Shown here: in pieces, positions 47,409-56,822 of the stretch
How the letters are laid out: each line of letters starts with the position of its first letter
Numbering within the stretch: the stretch's first letter is position 1
NCBI GenBank assembly: GCA_963706835.1
Contig: CAVPOB010000006.1
Coordinates: 1 to 64,000, forward strand
Source of the DNA: CAVXYG01 sp963706835
Lineage (GTDB): Bacteria; Actinomycetota; Actinomycetes; S36-B12; GCA-2699445
DNA: 64,000 bases
Direction of reading: 5' to 3'
Notes under the pieces: model-generated
Seen by the model: the letters and a program-made list of their open reading frames with translations, nothing else
Database searches by the model: none
What the model was told of the DNA's origin: nothing
Position numbers and translations under genes: made by a program

Positions 47409-49003
47409 CGCAGGCGGTCGCCGGCTTCCGGCCGCTGCTGCTGGTCTCGCTGCACCAGGACGCGCGCCGCATCGCCCCGTGGATCGTCCTCATCTCGGCG
47501 CTGTCGGTGTCGTCGATCATCGCCTTCCCGATCGTCTTCCCCGACCCGGCCGATCGTGCCGAGCTCGCGGCCACGATCGGGGCGAACCCGGCGCTGGCCC
47601 TGGTCTTCGGCCCGGCCCTCGATCTGTCCACCGCCGACGGCTTCAACGCCTGGCGGGCCGGCCAGCTCGGCGCCTTCTTCGCCGGGCTGATGGCGATCTT
47701 CGTCGTGATCCGCAACAGCCGTGCCGATGAGGACTCCGGGCAGGCCGAACTGCTGGCCTCCGGCGTGATGGGCCGCGAGACCCGCCTGGGCGTCGCGCTG
47801 GCGATGGCCGTGATCGCCAGTGTGCTGCTGGGAATCGTGGCCACCACCGCCACCGTGATCGCTGGCGGAACCGTCACCGACAGCGTCTTCCTGGCCGCTA
47901 CGTGGACCGCGTCCGGCTGCATGTTCGCCGCGGTCGCCGCCGTCACCGCGCAACTCGGCTCCGACGCACGCAGCGCGAACTCGCTCGCGGTGGCCTTCCT
48001 CGGCGCCGCCTACATCGTCCGCGGCTTCGTCGACTCCTCCGGCGGATCCGATTGGGCGCTGTGGCTGACCCCGTTCGGCTGGCTGGAGCGGGTGCGCCCG
48101 GCGGTGGACAACCTGGTCGGTCCGCTGCTGATCTGCCTGGCGTTCACGCTGCTGGTCGCCGCGCTCGCCTTCTGGCTGCATGCCCGCCGCGACTACGGCA
48201 TGGGCCTCATCCCGCCGCGCCCCGGCCCCGCGCGGGGTGTCGGCATGACGAACCCGTGGGGCCTGGCGCTGCGACTGAACCGGGGAGCGCTGGTGTCGTG
48301 GCTGCTCGCGTTCGCGGTGCTCGGCGGGGTGTTCGGGGTGCTGGCGACCTCCATCGGGGAGGTGCTCCTGGAGAACCCGGCCGTGGCGGCCGCCCTCGGC
48401 GCGGGTCAGGTGACGCAGGAGCAGTTGCTGTTCGCCTTCCTGGTCACGATCCTGTCGCTGGTCGGCATCATCGCGGCGGTGTTCGGCGTGGGCATCGTGA
48501 TGCGGATGTACGCCGAGGAGACCGAGTGGCGGGCCGATCCGCTGCTGGCCGGTTCGCTGGCGCGCTGGCGTCACCTCGCGTCCAACGCCGTGGTGGCCCT
48601 GGTCGCGCCCGCGGTGGCGATGCTGGTGGCGGGCACGGTCATCGGTGGAGTCGCGGCCGCGCGGGAGCCGGCCATCACCGCATCGGAGGTGGTGTGGCAG
48701 GCCACCGCGACGATTCCGGCGGTGTGGGTCCTCGTCGCGCTCGCGCTCGGGGCGGTGGGGGCGCGGCCTGCCGTGCGGCTGGTCGGGTGGCTGGCCGTTG
48801 TTGCGACGTTCGCCCTGACGATCCTGGGTCCGATCTTCGAGCTGGACGAGCGGGTGCTGGGTCTCAGCCCCATGTGGCACGTCCCCGATGTGGCCGCCTC
48901 CCCGGTCGACTGGTCCGGGTTGGGCTGGCTCGTGCTGTTCGCCGGGCTGTTCACGGCTGTGGCCTTCGCTGGCTACCGCCGTCGGGACATCAACGTGGCC
49001 TGA
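47405..49003 (+). CDS. ABC-2 exporter permease, tetronasin-resistance type
   Basis: 532 residues with about twelve membrane helices in two halves, each beginning with a soluble arm (residues 1-20 and about 280-295, GMTNPWGLALRLNRGALVSW). Features such as RNSRADEDSGQAELL, DWALWLTPFGWLERVRP and AEETEWRADPLLAGSLARWR match the large single-polypeptide permeases that pair with tetronasin/polyketide exporter ATPases in actinomycetes. It is co-translated with the ATP-binding gene. The substrate is unknown, probably a hydrophobic drug or ionophore. Confidence 0.88.
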   Translation: MTQAVAGFRPLLLVSLHQDARRIAPWIVLISALSVSSIIAFPIVFPDPADRAELAATIGANPALALVFGPALDLSTADGFNAWRAGQLGAFFAGLMAIFVVIRNSRADEDSGQAELLASGVMGRETRLGVALAMAVIASVLLGIVATTATVIAGGTVTDSVFLAATWTASGCMFAAVAAVTAQLGSDARSANSLAVAFLGAAYIVRGFVDSSGGSDWALWLTPFGWLERVRPAVDNLVGPLLICLAFTLLVAALAFWLHARRDYGMGLIPPRPGPARGVGMTNPWGLALRLNRGALVSWLLAFAVLGGVFGVLATSIGEVLLENPAVAAALGAGQVTQEQLLFAFLVTILSLVGIIAAVFGVGIVMRMYAEETEWRADPLLAGSLARWRHLASNAVVALVAPAVAMLVAGTVIGGVAAAREPAITASEVVWQATATIPAVWVLVALALGAVGARPAVRLVGWLAVVATFALTILGPIFELDERVLGLSPMWHVPDVAASPVDWSGLGWLVLFAGLFTAVAFAGYRRRDINVA

Positions 49004-49012
49004 CCGGTGGGG

Positions 49013-49381
49013 TCAGGCGGGACGCGCACCTGCGGGGCCCAGGACATCGCGCAGCGCCGCCAGTTGGTCGGTGCGCACCGCGTAGAGCATGTTCGTCCCG
49101 CGCCTGGTCGCCCTGACCAGGCCGGCCTCGCGCAGGACCTTCAGATGGTGGCTGACCGTCGGCTGCGAGCGGCCCAGCGGTTCGGTCAAGTCGCACGCGC
49201 ACACCTCGCCGTCCTCGGCGGCGAGCAGCAGGCCCAGCAGTCGCAGCCGCACCGGATCACCCAGCGCCCGGAAGGCCGCCGCGAGCTGCTCGGAGTCCCG
49301 CTCGTCGGGGACGTCGGTGGCAAGGGGTTCGCAGCACGAGGACAGGTCGAGGATCGGCAGGACGGGTCTCGTTGCGGGCAC
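49013..49381 (-). CDS. ArsR-family arsenic-type repressor
   Basis: 122 residues from a GTG at 49381. Winged helix: LAAAFRALGDPVRLRLLGLLL, the metal-site motif EVCACDLTEPLGRSQPTVSHHLKVLREAGLV and RRGTNMLYAV. The CxCD pair in helix 3 and the N-terminal SSCCEP provide thiols for As(III)/Sb(III) binding. It is divergent from the arsenite methyltransferase gene, and an inverted repeat lies just upstream of its start, as expected for autoregulation and control of arsM. Confidence 0.9.
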   Translation of the reverse strand: MPATRPVLPILDLSSCCEPLATDVPDERDSEQLAAAFRALGDPVRLRLLGLLLAAEDGEVCACDLTEPLGRSQPTVSHHLKVLREAGLVRATRRGTNMLYAVRTDQLAALRDVLGPAGARPA

Positions 49382-49396
49382 ATGTTCAGCCTAGCG

Positions 49397-49420
49397 CAAT
49401 ATTGATGAACATCAGTATTG
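49397..49420. promoter_or_regulatory. ArsR operator between arsR and arsM
   Basis: CAATATTGATG (49397-49407) and CATCAGTATTG (49410-49420) form an inverted repeat with one mismatch and a 2-base centre. The AT-rich stretch stands out in GC-rich DNA. It resembles ArsR/SmtB operators built on ATCAA/TTGAT half-sites. A further half-like CGTCAAT follows at 49426. It lies 16 bases from the repressor start and 59 from arsM. Confidence 0.75.
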
Positions 49421-49478
49421 ATATCCGTCAATCTTTGGTCCATGCTGGAGTCATCGATCACGAGCGAGGGAGCCCCAC

Positions 49479-50234
49479 GTGTCCATCACCGATCCTCAGC
49501 CCGACCTGCGCGCGCAGGTCCGCGAGCACTACGCAGCCGCCGCCCGCACCGCCGGAAGCGGCGGGTGCTGCGGCCCCTCGCCGGTCTCGGTCCAAAGCGG
49601 CCTGGGCGCGGCGCTGTACGACATCTCGCAGCGCGAGGACCTCCCCGACACCGCGGTCGCGGCCAGCCTCGGCTGCGGCAACCCGACGGCCGTGGCCGAG
49701 CTGCGCGCCGGCGAGCGGGTGCTGGACCTCGGCTCCGGAGGGGGCATCGACGTGCTGCTGTCGGCCCGCCGGGTCGGTCCGACCGGCTTCGCCTATGGGC
49801 TGGACATGACCGAGGAGATGCTGGACCTGGCCCGGCGCAATGCCGCCGAGGCGGGTGTCGAGAACGTGGCGTTTCTCAAGGGCGAGATCGAGCGGATCCC
49901 GCTGCCCGACGCCGCGGTCGATGTGATCATCTCCAACTGCGTCATCAACCTGAGCACCGACAAGGCGGCAGCGCTGGCCCAGGCGCACCGGGTCCTGGTG
50001 CCAAGCGGCCGGCTCGGCATCAGCGACATCGTGGCCGATGAGGATTTGACCCCGCAGCAGCGCGCCGAGCGCGGCCCCTGGGCGGGCTGCATCGCTGGCG
50101 CCCTGACCGCGGGCGAGTACGAGCAGCTCCTGGCCGCTGCCGGCTTCGACGGCATCTCCATCACCCGCACGCACGAGGTCGTGCCGGGGATGAGCGGCGC
50201 CATCATCAAGGCGGTGCGTCCAGCCGTGGGCTGA
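49479..50234 (+). CDS. arsM: Arsenite S-adenosylmethionine methyltransferase
   Basis: 251 residues from a GTG. It is a class I methyltransferase with SAM motif VLDLGSGGGIDVLLSA. ArsM-specific features are the near-N-terminal GSGGCCGPS thiols, SLGCGNPTAVAEL, IISNCVINLSTDK and the C-terminal WAGCIAGALT. Conserved Cys in these segments bind As(III), which is methylated to volatile or less toxic species. The divergent ArsR gene and shared operator indicate arsenic induction. No arsenite pump (arsB/acr3) or arsC is in the window. Confidence 0.93.
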   Translation: MSITDPQPDLRAQVREHYAAAARTAGSGGCCGPSPVSVQSGLGAALYDISQREDLPDTAVAASLGCGNPTAVAELRAGERVLDLGSGGGIDVLLSARRVGPTGFAYGLDMTEEMLDLARRNAAEAGVENVAFLKGEIERIPLPDAAVDVIISNCVINLSTDKAAALAQAHRVLVPSGRLGISDIVADEDLTPQQRAERGPWAGCIAGALTAGEYEQLLAAAGFDGISITRTHEVVPGMSGAIIKAVRPAVG

Positions 50235-50281
50235 CGGCGGGCGGTCCGGGCCCGGCGCTGAGCGCGCCGACGTCGGGTGCC

Positions 50282-52751
50282 GTGACCCAAGATGGGGCGA
50301 TGGGCAGCCCTTCCCGGATCGCGGCCGCGACCGTCACCGAGGAGGGCCTCTCACTGGCACTCGACATCGGCCACGTGGCGATCGCCTGGTCGGCGGCAGG
50401 AATCCTGCGCGTGCGGATGGTCCTCCCCGAGGGACCATCCGGCCCCAGCTACCGGCCCGGCCTCGATCCGTCATACGTGCCGATGGACCCCGCGACGCTG
50501 CAGTCGTGGCGCACCGCCGTCGATGCCAGCGCCGACTCGATCGACCTGCTGCTGGGCCCCTCCCACCGCCTCCGCATCGACCGGCCCCTGCAGTTCACCC
50601 TGCTGCGCGGACCGACCGTGCTGTGGCAATCGCTGGCCGGACGGACGCTGCGCATCGACGCCCTCGGCCGGCGGTGGCACTACCACGCCCGCGACGACGC
50701 GCACTTGTTCTACGGGCTGGGGGAGAAGACCGGACCGCTGGTGCGCAACAACCGCAGCTTCGGCATGCGCAACGTCGACGCCGCCGAGTACGACCCGGCG
50801 ACCGGCGACCCGCTGTACAAGCACATCCCGTTCTATCTGGTGCACCAGCCCGAGCAGCGCACCACGATCGGCGTCTTCTGCAACAACGCCTGGCCGACCC
50901 GGTTCGACTTCGGCGCTGAGCGCTCCGGCTACTGGCCGCCGTACGTCAGCATCTGCGCCGACGGCGGCGACCTCGACCTGTTCCTGCTCACCGGTCCCAC
51001 GCCGACGGCCGTGCTGCACCAGTACCACCAACTCACCGGCTTTCCCGCGCTGCCGACGAAGGCATCCCTGGGGTATCTGGGCTCGACCATGGCCTACACC
51101 GAACGGGACACCGGCAGTGACGAAGCGGTCCTCGGCTTCGCGGACCGGTGCAACGCCGAGGACATCCCGCTGTCGGGTTTCCACCTCTCCTCCGGCTACA
51201 CGCGTGATGCGGATGGGTTGCGCAACACCCTGACCTGGGACCGGCGCAACTTCGGCGACCCTGCGGCGTTCGTGGAGGCGTTTCAGGCCGACGGGCTGGT
51301 GCTGTCCCCGAACGTGAAGCCGGCCATGCTCGCCACCCATCCGCTGTACCGGCAGTTCGACCAGGCGGGGGCGTTCATCAAGGCGGCCGATGGCACCAGC
51401 GCCACCGCGCCGTTCTGGGGCGGGCCGGCGTCCTTCGTGGACTTCTCCAACCCGGTGGCCGCCCAGATGTGGCGTGAGCACCTCGACGCATCGCTCATCG
51501 ACCTCGGCGTCACCTCGATCTGGAACGACAACAACGAGTTCGAATCCGATGACGACACCGCCGATCTGCGACAACGACGGGCACCCGGTAGTGGCGCACT
51601 CGATGCGACCGGTGCTGTCGAACCTCATGGCGCAGGTGGCGTACGAGGCGGTGCGGGACGCCGGCGATGCGCAGGCCGTTCATCCTCAGCCGCGCCGGAT
51701 TCGCCGGCCTGCAGCGCTACGCCCAGACGTGGAGCGGCGACAACACCTCCGACTGGGCCAACTTCCACTGGAACCTCGCCACGATGCTGGGCCTGAGCCT
51801 GTCCGGCATGCCGTTCAACGGGATGGACATCGGCGGCTTCACCGGCCCCGCGCCGGAACCGGAGCTCCTCGCTGCGGTGGGTGCAGAACGGTGCCTTCCA
51901 CCCGCGGTTCTGCATCCATTCGGCCAACAGCGACGGCACCGTCACCGAGCCATGGCTGTACCCGGACCTCGTGCCGGCCATCCGAGCGGCGATCCGCACC
52001 CGGTATGCCCTGCTGCCGACGATCTACAGCGCAGCAGCACAGGCGCATGAGGAGGGTCTGCCGGTGGTGCGGCCGCTGGTGTTCGAGTTCCCCGACTTCG
52101 CGCCCGGCATACGACCGGCACACCGAGTTCCTGCTCGGCCCGGGCCTGCTCGTGGCTGCAGTGACGGCGCCGGGAGTGGCCGAGGTCGAGGTGTGCTTCC
52201 CGCCGGGCGAGTGGACGTGTCTTGGTACTGGTGACCGCATCGAAGGTGGCCGGCTGGTGCGGGTTCCGGCGCCGGCGGATCGCGGCATCGCCTATGCCCG
52301 CACCGGCCACGGGTACTTCGTCGATGGTGCCTTTTCCGATGGCCTTGCTGACTCGGGTGAACCTGCTGACCCCGCCGACTCGGATGCTCTGATCGCCCGG
52401 CTGGCCATGCGGACCTCCGGATCGGCCTGGTTCTACGACGACGATGGGCGCACCCGATCCCACGAGCACGGTGCCAGCCTGCGTGCCCGCTACACCTGGC
52501 AGCACAGCAGCCTCGGAATCCACCTGCGCTACCAGGCCCAGGGGTCCTACGTGCCGCGGTGGGAGCGGCTGCGGCTGGACCTCGACATCGCAGCGACCCG
52601 GCCCGCCCGCGTGACGTGGCGGGGCAGCGGCAGACAGTTCCGGGAGATCGACGACTGGACCTACGACGCTGAGCTGCAGCGGCTGTCGCTCACGCTGCCG
52701 GACGCGGCCATGGTTGGCGGGTGGCAGCTGGATCTGGATCTTCGGGCATAA
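50282..52751 (+). CDS. Glycoside hydrolase family 31 (frame breaks)
   Basis: About 820 residues across breaks near 51566, 51668, 51872 and 52108. GH31 hallmarks: N-terminal beta-sandwich ending in HLFYGLGEKTGPL, the TIM barrel with SGFHLSSGYTR, catalytic nucleophile Asp in TSIWNDNNEF, then GGP, RPFILSRAGFAGLQRYAQTWSGDNTSDW with the acid/base Asp in SGDN, and GMDIGGF. The C-terminal beta domains end at WQLDLDLRA. No signal peptide, so it is a cytosolic alpha-glucosidase or alpha-xylosidase type enzyme. GTG at 50282 or ATG at 50300 may start it. Confidence 0.87.
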
Positions 52752-52877
52752 CGCGGCTTGCCGGTCGCTGATGTGGTTCGGGCGGGGTTGGTCGCGCGCG
52801 GCTTGGCCCGGCCCCGGCTTCACGCTCGGCGGGTAGAGTGGCGCCGGTTCGCCGGGCTCGACGCTGGTGGGGGAGAT

Positions 52878-53232
52878 TGTGCAACCCGGGCGGGGGTCTG
52901 CGCCCCGGGCGGGGGCGGTGAGCGCGGTCTGGGGGGCAGGTCTGCACCCGGTTCGGGGGTTTGCACCCCGGGCGGGGGCGGTGAGCGTGGTCTGGAGGGC
53001 AGGTCTGCACCCGGTTCGGGGGTTTGCACCCGGGGCGGGGGCGGTGAGCGCGGTCTGGGGGGCAGGTCTGCACCCGGTTCGGGGGTTTGCACCCGGGGCG
53101 GGGGCGGTGAGCGCGGAATCGGCCCGGTCTACCCCCGTATCGGGTGCAGACCCCCAAACCGGGTGCAAACTCGGCGCGGAATCGGCCCGGTCTGCCCCCG
53201 TATCGGGTGCAGACCCCCATACCGGGTGCAAA
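52878..53232. repeat. TGCACCCG inverted repeat island 6
   Basis: Four forward pairs, the first degenerate, in a 63-bp tandem (pair cores GTT then GGG, joined by GCGGTGAGCGCGGTCTGG...GGCAGG), then two reverse pairs (cores TAT then AAA or ATA). The centre is near 53125. It lies between the convergent GH31 and CoA-binding protein genes. Confidence 0.9.
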
Positions 53233-53403
53233 CGCGGGCAGGGATGAGGCCGTTCCCCCTCTTGCCGGGTGTAGCCGCGCCGTATGGCCCGCATAGGGCG
53301 CCTACCCCCGGGCGCCGCGGGATGGGGCGACCGGAACTCACGCTCCGCCCGCCCCTGCGACCCCCGCCGCCGCCCGCGACCGCGACCGACTGACCCGGCA
53401 GCC

Positions 53404-53880
53404 TCACACCTGCTTCGGCACGTTCTTGGTCAGTCCCAGCACCGCCTTCATGAACTTGTGGCCGCCGTCGGCTGTCGGGCCGAACATCAGCGGGCAGCCG
53501 CCGTCGATGACGGTGACGCCGTGCTCCCGGCCGTAGGCAGTCGCGCTGTGCTCGACGCTGCCGCCGCCGAACGAGCGGTGCATCCAGACGTGCTTGATCC
53601 CCAGGTCGACCGCCTCGCGCATCGTGCCCATCGCATGCTGCGGCGCGGTGGCGATCACCACGGCCTCGACTCCGCCGGGGATCGAGGCCAGGTCCGGGTA
53701 GGCGGTGTCGCCCTCGACGGTCTCGGCATTCGGGTTGACCGGGAAGACCTGGTAGCCGCGGTCGCGCATCCGCTGGTAGACGACGTTGCTGCCATGGTTG
53801 GCGGCATCGCGGGAGACGCCGGTTACCGCCACCCGTTGGTGGGTGAGGAACTCTGCTGCCGCTTGCTTGATCGGGGTCAT
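53404..53880 (-). CDS. CoA-binding domain protein
   Basis: 158 residues. It is a small Rossmann-type CoA_binding_2 protein: RVAVTGVSRDAANHGSNVVYQRMRDRGYQVFPVNP, AVVIATAPQHAMGTMREAVDLGIKHVWMHRSFGGGS and a final GCPLMF. Stand-alone members are common; the domain is that of succinyl-CoA synthetase alpha subunits, but the activity of these small proteins is unknown. Its ATG overlaps the stop of the upstream gene (ATGA), so they are co-translated. Confidence 0.88.
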   Translation of the reverse strand: MTPIKQAAAEFLTHQRVAVTGVSRDAANHGSNVVYQRMRDRGYQVFPVNPNAETVEGDTAYPDLASIPGGVEAVVIATAPQHAMGTMREAVDLGIKHVWMHRSFGGGSVEHSATAYGREHGVTVIDGGCPLMFGPTADGGHKFMKAVLGLTKNVPKQV

Positions 53881-54674
53881 GTCAACTCCTCCTCAACGAT
53901 TGGTGCGGGCCAAGACTCCATCACGGCGATGTGCGCGTCGGCCGTCATGCCCCCCAGACAGCGGCCGGGCTGCACCTGTCGGATGATGTTGCCCGCGTCG
54001 TGCGGGCCAACCTTGAGATCGGCCGCCTTCTTCCCGACCGCGTAGTGGTAGCCGGTGCCGCTCACCCTGCTCATGCTGGCGTGCAGGTCGCCGCCCGGCA
54101 GCGAGACCAGGGTGGCCCCGCCCCCTCCCTCGCCGACGCGCCCGGTGTTCCGTACCGCCAGGCCGATCGCGGACACCCCGTCGATGCCAGCGACGAACCA
54201 CTCCGCCAACGAGGTGCTGCCGCAGTCGATGTCGGCCAGCCGAACATCGTGATAGCCGACCGCCTCGATGAAGAAGTCCGCGGCATCGGGATTGGACACG
54301 AGCAGCTGCAGGGTCAGGAATCCGGCTTTGGAGCTGGCGCTGCCCTCGGTGCTGAAGATGTCGCCCATGGGTTCGAGCGGCTTGGCGGGCGCTGCCCCGA
54401 CACTGACTGCGGTGCCCACCAGGATTGAGCGCAGGTCGAACAGCTTCTCGTCGGCCCCCGTCCACGTCGCTTCGGTGGCCTCGAGCAGCAGCAGTCCGCG
54501 GCCCTTCCAGATTTGGACCGGGTGCAGCCGGTCGGATGGCATGAGCGACCGCAGCGCCTCCAAGTCGGCGGTGAATGCCGCCGCGGCATAGCGCTGGGAG
54601 GTCTCGCGGATCGGGAGTGCCGTGTGCGACCATCGGCCGCCGGGAGGGCTGCCGGGTTCGTGGGGCTGCTGCAT
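53877..54674 (-). CDS. Unrecognised protein coupled to a CoA-binding protein
   Basis: 265 residues from the ATG at 54674 (GGAGAGGCC upstream). No signal peptide or membrane helix. Blocks such as SLMPSDRLHPVQIWKGRGLLLLEA, AVGYHDVRLADIDCGSTSLAEW and GVSAIGLAVRNTGRVGEGGGGATLVS suggest an alpha/beta protein, perhaps of the acetoacetate-decarboxylase-like fold, though this is a weak impression. I cannot assign a function. It is co-translated with the CoA-binding protein gene through a 4-base overlap. Confidence 0.7.
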   Translation of the reverse strand: MQQPHEPGSPPGGRWSHTALPIRETSQRYAAAAFTADLEALRSLMPSDRLHPVQIWKGRGLLLLEATEATWTGADEKLFDLRSILVGTAVSVGAAPAKPLEPMGDIFSTEGSASSKAGFLTLQLLVSNPDAADFFIEAVGYHDVRLADIDCGSTSLAEWFVAGIDGVSAIGLAVRNTGRVGEGGGGATLVSLPGGDLHASMSRVSGTGYHYAVGKKAADLKVGPHDAGNIIRQVQPGRCLGGMTADAHIAVMESWPAPIVEEELT

Positions 54675-54895
54675 GGCCTCTCCGTTCCTCCCCCGTGGTG
54701 CCACTATGGGCGTTGGCTGGCATCGGTGGCCAGGGACCTTTGGCGTGGGTGCGCCTAGGGATGGGAAGCGCGGCGGCCAGGCCTCGACTGCACGCAGTCG
54801 GGCTGCTCCGGACACGTCCCCGCCACTCCACCAACTGCCTCCCCGCCGGGTCGCTGCGGCGGCGTGGGAACGCTGCTGCGGTGGCTGGTGCCGCA

Positions 54896-55071
54896 TGACC
54901 GGCGGCCACTACGTGAACGTCCAGGGCGCCAGCGGGACGGCCCGCGCGTGCTCGATCCGCGCGCCACGTTCGGCCGCGGACACGTTCGCGCGACTGGAGG
55001 ACGTCAAGCGCCGCTAGGACCCGGACAAGGTGTTCCGGATCGCACGTAACATCCCGCCGACGCGATGCCTA
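54896..55071 (+). pseudogene. Remnant of a berberine-bridge-type FAD oxidase C-terminus
   Basis: A frame starting near 54896 reads GHYVNVQGASG..., then TFARLEDVKRR, a TAG stop, and DPDKVFRIARNIPP. The C-termini of FAD/berberine-bridge oxidases read YVNF...YERLxxLKRRYDPxNxFRxNxNIPP, so the TAG replaces the Tyr of KRRYDP. Only the last 55 codons or so remain; the FAD domain is gone. The 3' end overlaps the convergent lipoprotein gene. Confidence 0.75.
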
Positions 55072-55760
55072 CGGCGTGCTCATCCGCTCCAAGGAGGTGT
55101 AGACCTCCGGCAGTACCGGGTCGCGCGGATCGGAGCAGACTCCGGATCCATGCAGTAGTTGGCGTCCTGGGCGATGAGGTTGAAGGAGACCAGGGCGGCG
55201 GTGTTGTCCGCGGCGCCGATGCCGATGAACTCGAAGAGCATGTCGTTGTCTCCGCATTCCTCGACGGTGCAGTCCAGCGAGCCGGTCCACGACGACGCCG
55301 ACGGGTCATCGGTGAGGAGCCCGCGGTCACCCTCCTGGTTCAGGCAGTCCGGCATCGCCGCCTCGTAGGCCTCCAGCGCCGCCTGCGCGGTGGCCTCATC
55401 GGGGAAGAGCATGATCGTGTTGGAGCCGCTCATGGCGGCCTCTGTCCGGTACGTCGCCGTGAAGTGCTCCACGGATCCGAGCGATTCCGGCGTCGGCAGT
55501 GTGCAAGCAGGCGACGCCACGATCAGGTCCTCGGCCGCCGCCTCCCGCCAGGCAATGGCGTCGTTCCACGGCGGCATCTCGCTGGCAGGCAGCAGCATCG
55601 TGGCGTCGATAGCCGCTACTGGGGCGGGTTCGGCTGCGCTGGCGGTCGGTGTGGTGGACGTCGTCGCGTCGGGTTCTGCATCGTCGGACCCGCATCCGGC
55701 GAGTAGCAGCGCGGCGGTGAGGACGCCGATGGTCGCGGGCAGCATGGTGCGATTGGTCAT
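55069..55760 (-). CDS. Putative lipoprotein (frame break near the end)
   Basis: About 229 residues. The N-terminus (ATIGVLTAALLLAGCGSD) has a lipobox LLAGC, so the mature protein is lipid-anchored outside. A Thr/Ser/Ala/Pro linker follows, then a domain with cysteines in pairs (SPACTLP, PDCLNQ, LDCTVEECGD, NYCMDPES). A frame break near 55140 shifts the end to SDPRDPVLPEVYTSLERMSTP. The fold resembles sensor-like PknH/LppX-type domains only loosely. Function unknown. Confidence 0.75.
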
Positions 55761-55836
55761 GAGTCGTCAACCCCCTAGTGGGACGCAGGTGTTCCTTGAC
55801 TCACCGTGCGCCGCGGGGCCCGGCCGGACAGGGCCA

Positions 55837-56520
55837 CTATGCCCCGGTGTGAGGAATCGCATAGAGCAATGCGTTGCCGCGCTTGCCCTCGACGCGCAGC
55901 AGGCCCATGTGCCGCAGCGTGTAGGCCATCTGCCCCGCCAGTCGCCGCGGCCCGCCGATGCCGGCCGAGAGTTCGGCGACGGAGAATGGCTGTGGGAGCC
56001 CCGCGGGGACCAGTTCGAGGTAGTCCGCAGGGCGGTCGAGGCGGCGAAGCCCCACCACCGCGACCAGTCGCCGATCCAGGATGCTCATACCTCTGCGGCG
56101 CCAACTGCCCCGTCCGTCGTCGATGCGCAGTTCCTCGACGCGGACACGGGCGAGTTCCAGACGAAATCCCGGGGATGCCGCCTGCTTCGACAGATGCACC
56201 AACTGTGCGAACAGGTCCACGTCGCGCTGCCGTTTCGGCGACCTGCGCCGACCCAGTTCCTGCCCCTCGCGGTCGAAGCGGACGATCTGCTTGTCCACGA
56301 GCAGCGGCAGGATGACGCGAACCGGCCGATTGGGCAGGAAATGGGCGAGCTTTGGCCGCAGCGCGGCGAAGGAACCGGTCTGGATCTCGAGCAACTCTTC
56401 GCCGCGGACGATGTCGATCCAGTACCCGTCGACGGGCTCCTCGAGGAGGTCTCCCGGCTGCGCGTAATGCTCCTTCAGGGCTGCATGCAGCGACGACTCC
56501 CGCAGCGTCCCGACGGCCAC
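55837..56520 (-). CDS. PD-(D/E)XK-like protein with winged-helix C-terminus
   Basis: 227 residues from a GTG at 56520. The N-terminal part reads LHAALKEHYAQPGDLLEEPVDGYWIDIVRGEELLEIQTGSFAALRPKL: the D...ExQ order with following Lys matches a PD-(D/E)XK nuclease variant (Asp in YWIDIV, Glu and Gln in LEIQT). The C-terminal part (SVAELSAGIGGPRRLAGQMAYTLRHMGLLRVEGKRGNALLYAI) looks like a winged helix. No partner methylase or toxin lies beside it. A DNA-acting enzyme is plausible, and the catalytic role is unproven. Confidence 0.7.
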   Translation of the reverse strand: MAVGTLRESSLHAALKEHYAQPGDLLEEPVDGYWIDIVRGEELLEIQTGSFAALRPKLAHFLPNRPVRVILPLLVDKQIVRFDREGQELGRRRSPKRQRDVDLFAQLVHLSKQAASPGFRLELARVRVEELRIDDGRGSWRRRGMSILDRRLVAVVGLRRLDRPADYLELVPAGLPQPFSVAELSAGIGGPRRLAGQMAYTLRHMGLLRVEGKRGNALLYAIPHTGA

Positions 56521-56822
56521 CGTTCGACCGTACCGGCAGGAAGTGGCCAGTAACGGGAGCGCCCAAGCGGCGCCATGGGTGTCCGGTTGACGCGGATGTC
56601 GGCGGCGGCCGCTCCGGATCTGGGACTCGCCGGTGACGAATGGCGCCGAATCGACGGGACGACGCGGACATCTCGGACTGGGGTCTTGGATGCAATTGGG
56701 GTGATCTGCAGTTGCCGGGTGATCGCCGGTGAGCCGGCCGGCCCGATCACTGATGCCCGCTCGGCCAGTGCTGCGACCTGAACCCGGCGCGCGCCCCCCG
56801 CTCCGCTCAGTTGCGTCCGGTG
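56521..56822. other. Gene-free stretch
   Basis: About 300 bases between the nuclease-like gene start and the DUF2510 gene stop, both on the minus strand. I see no gene, hairpin or repeat of note. Confidence 0.45.
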
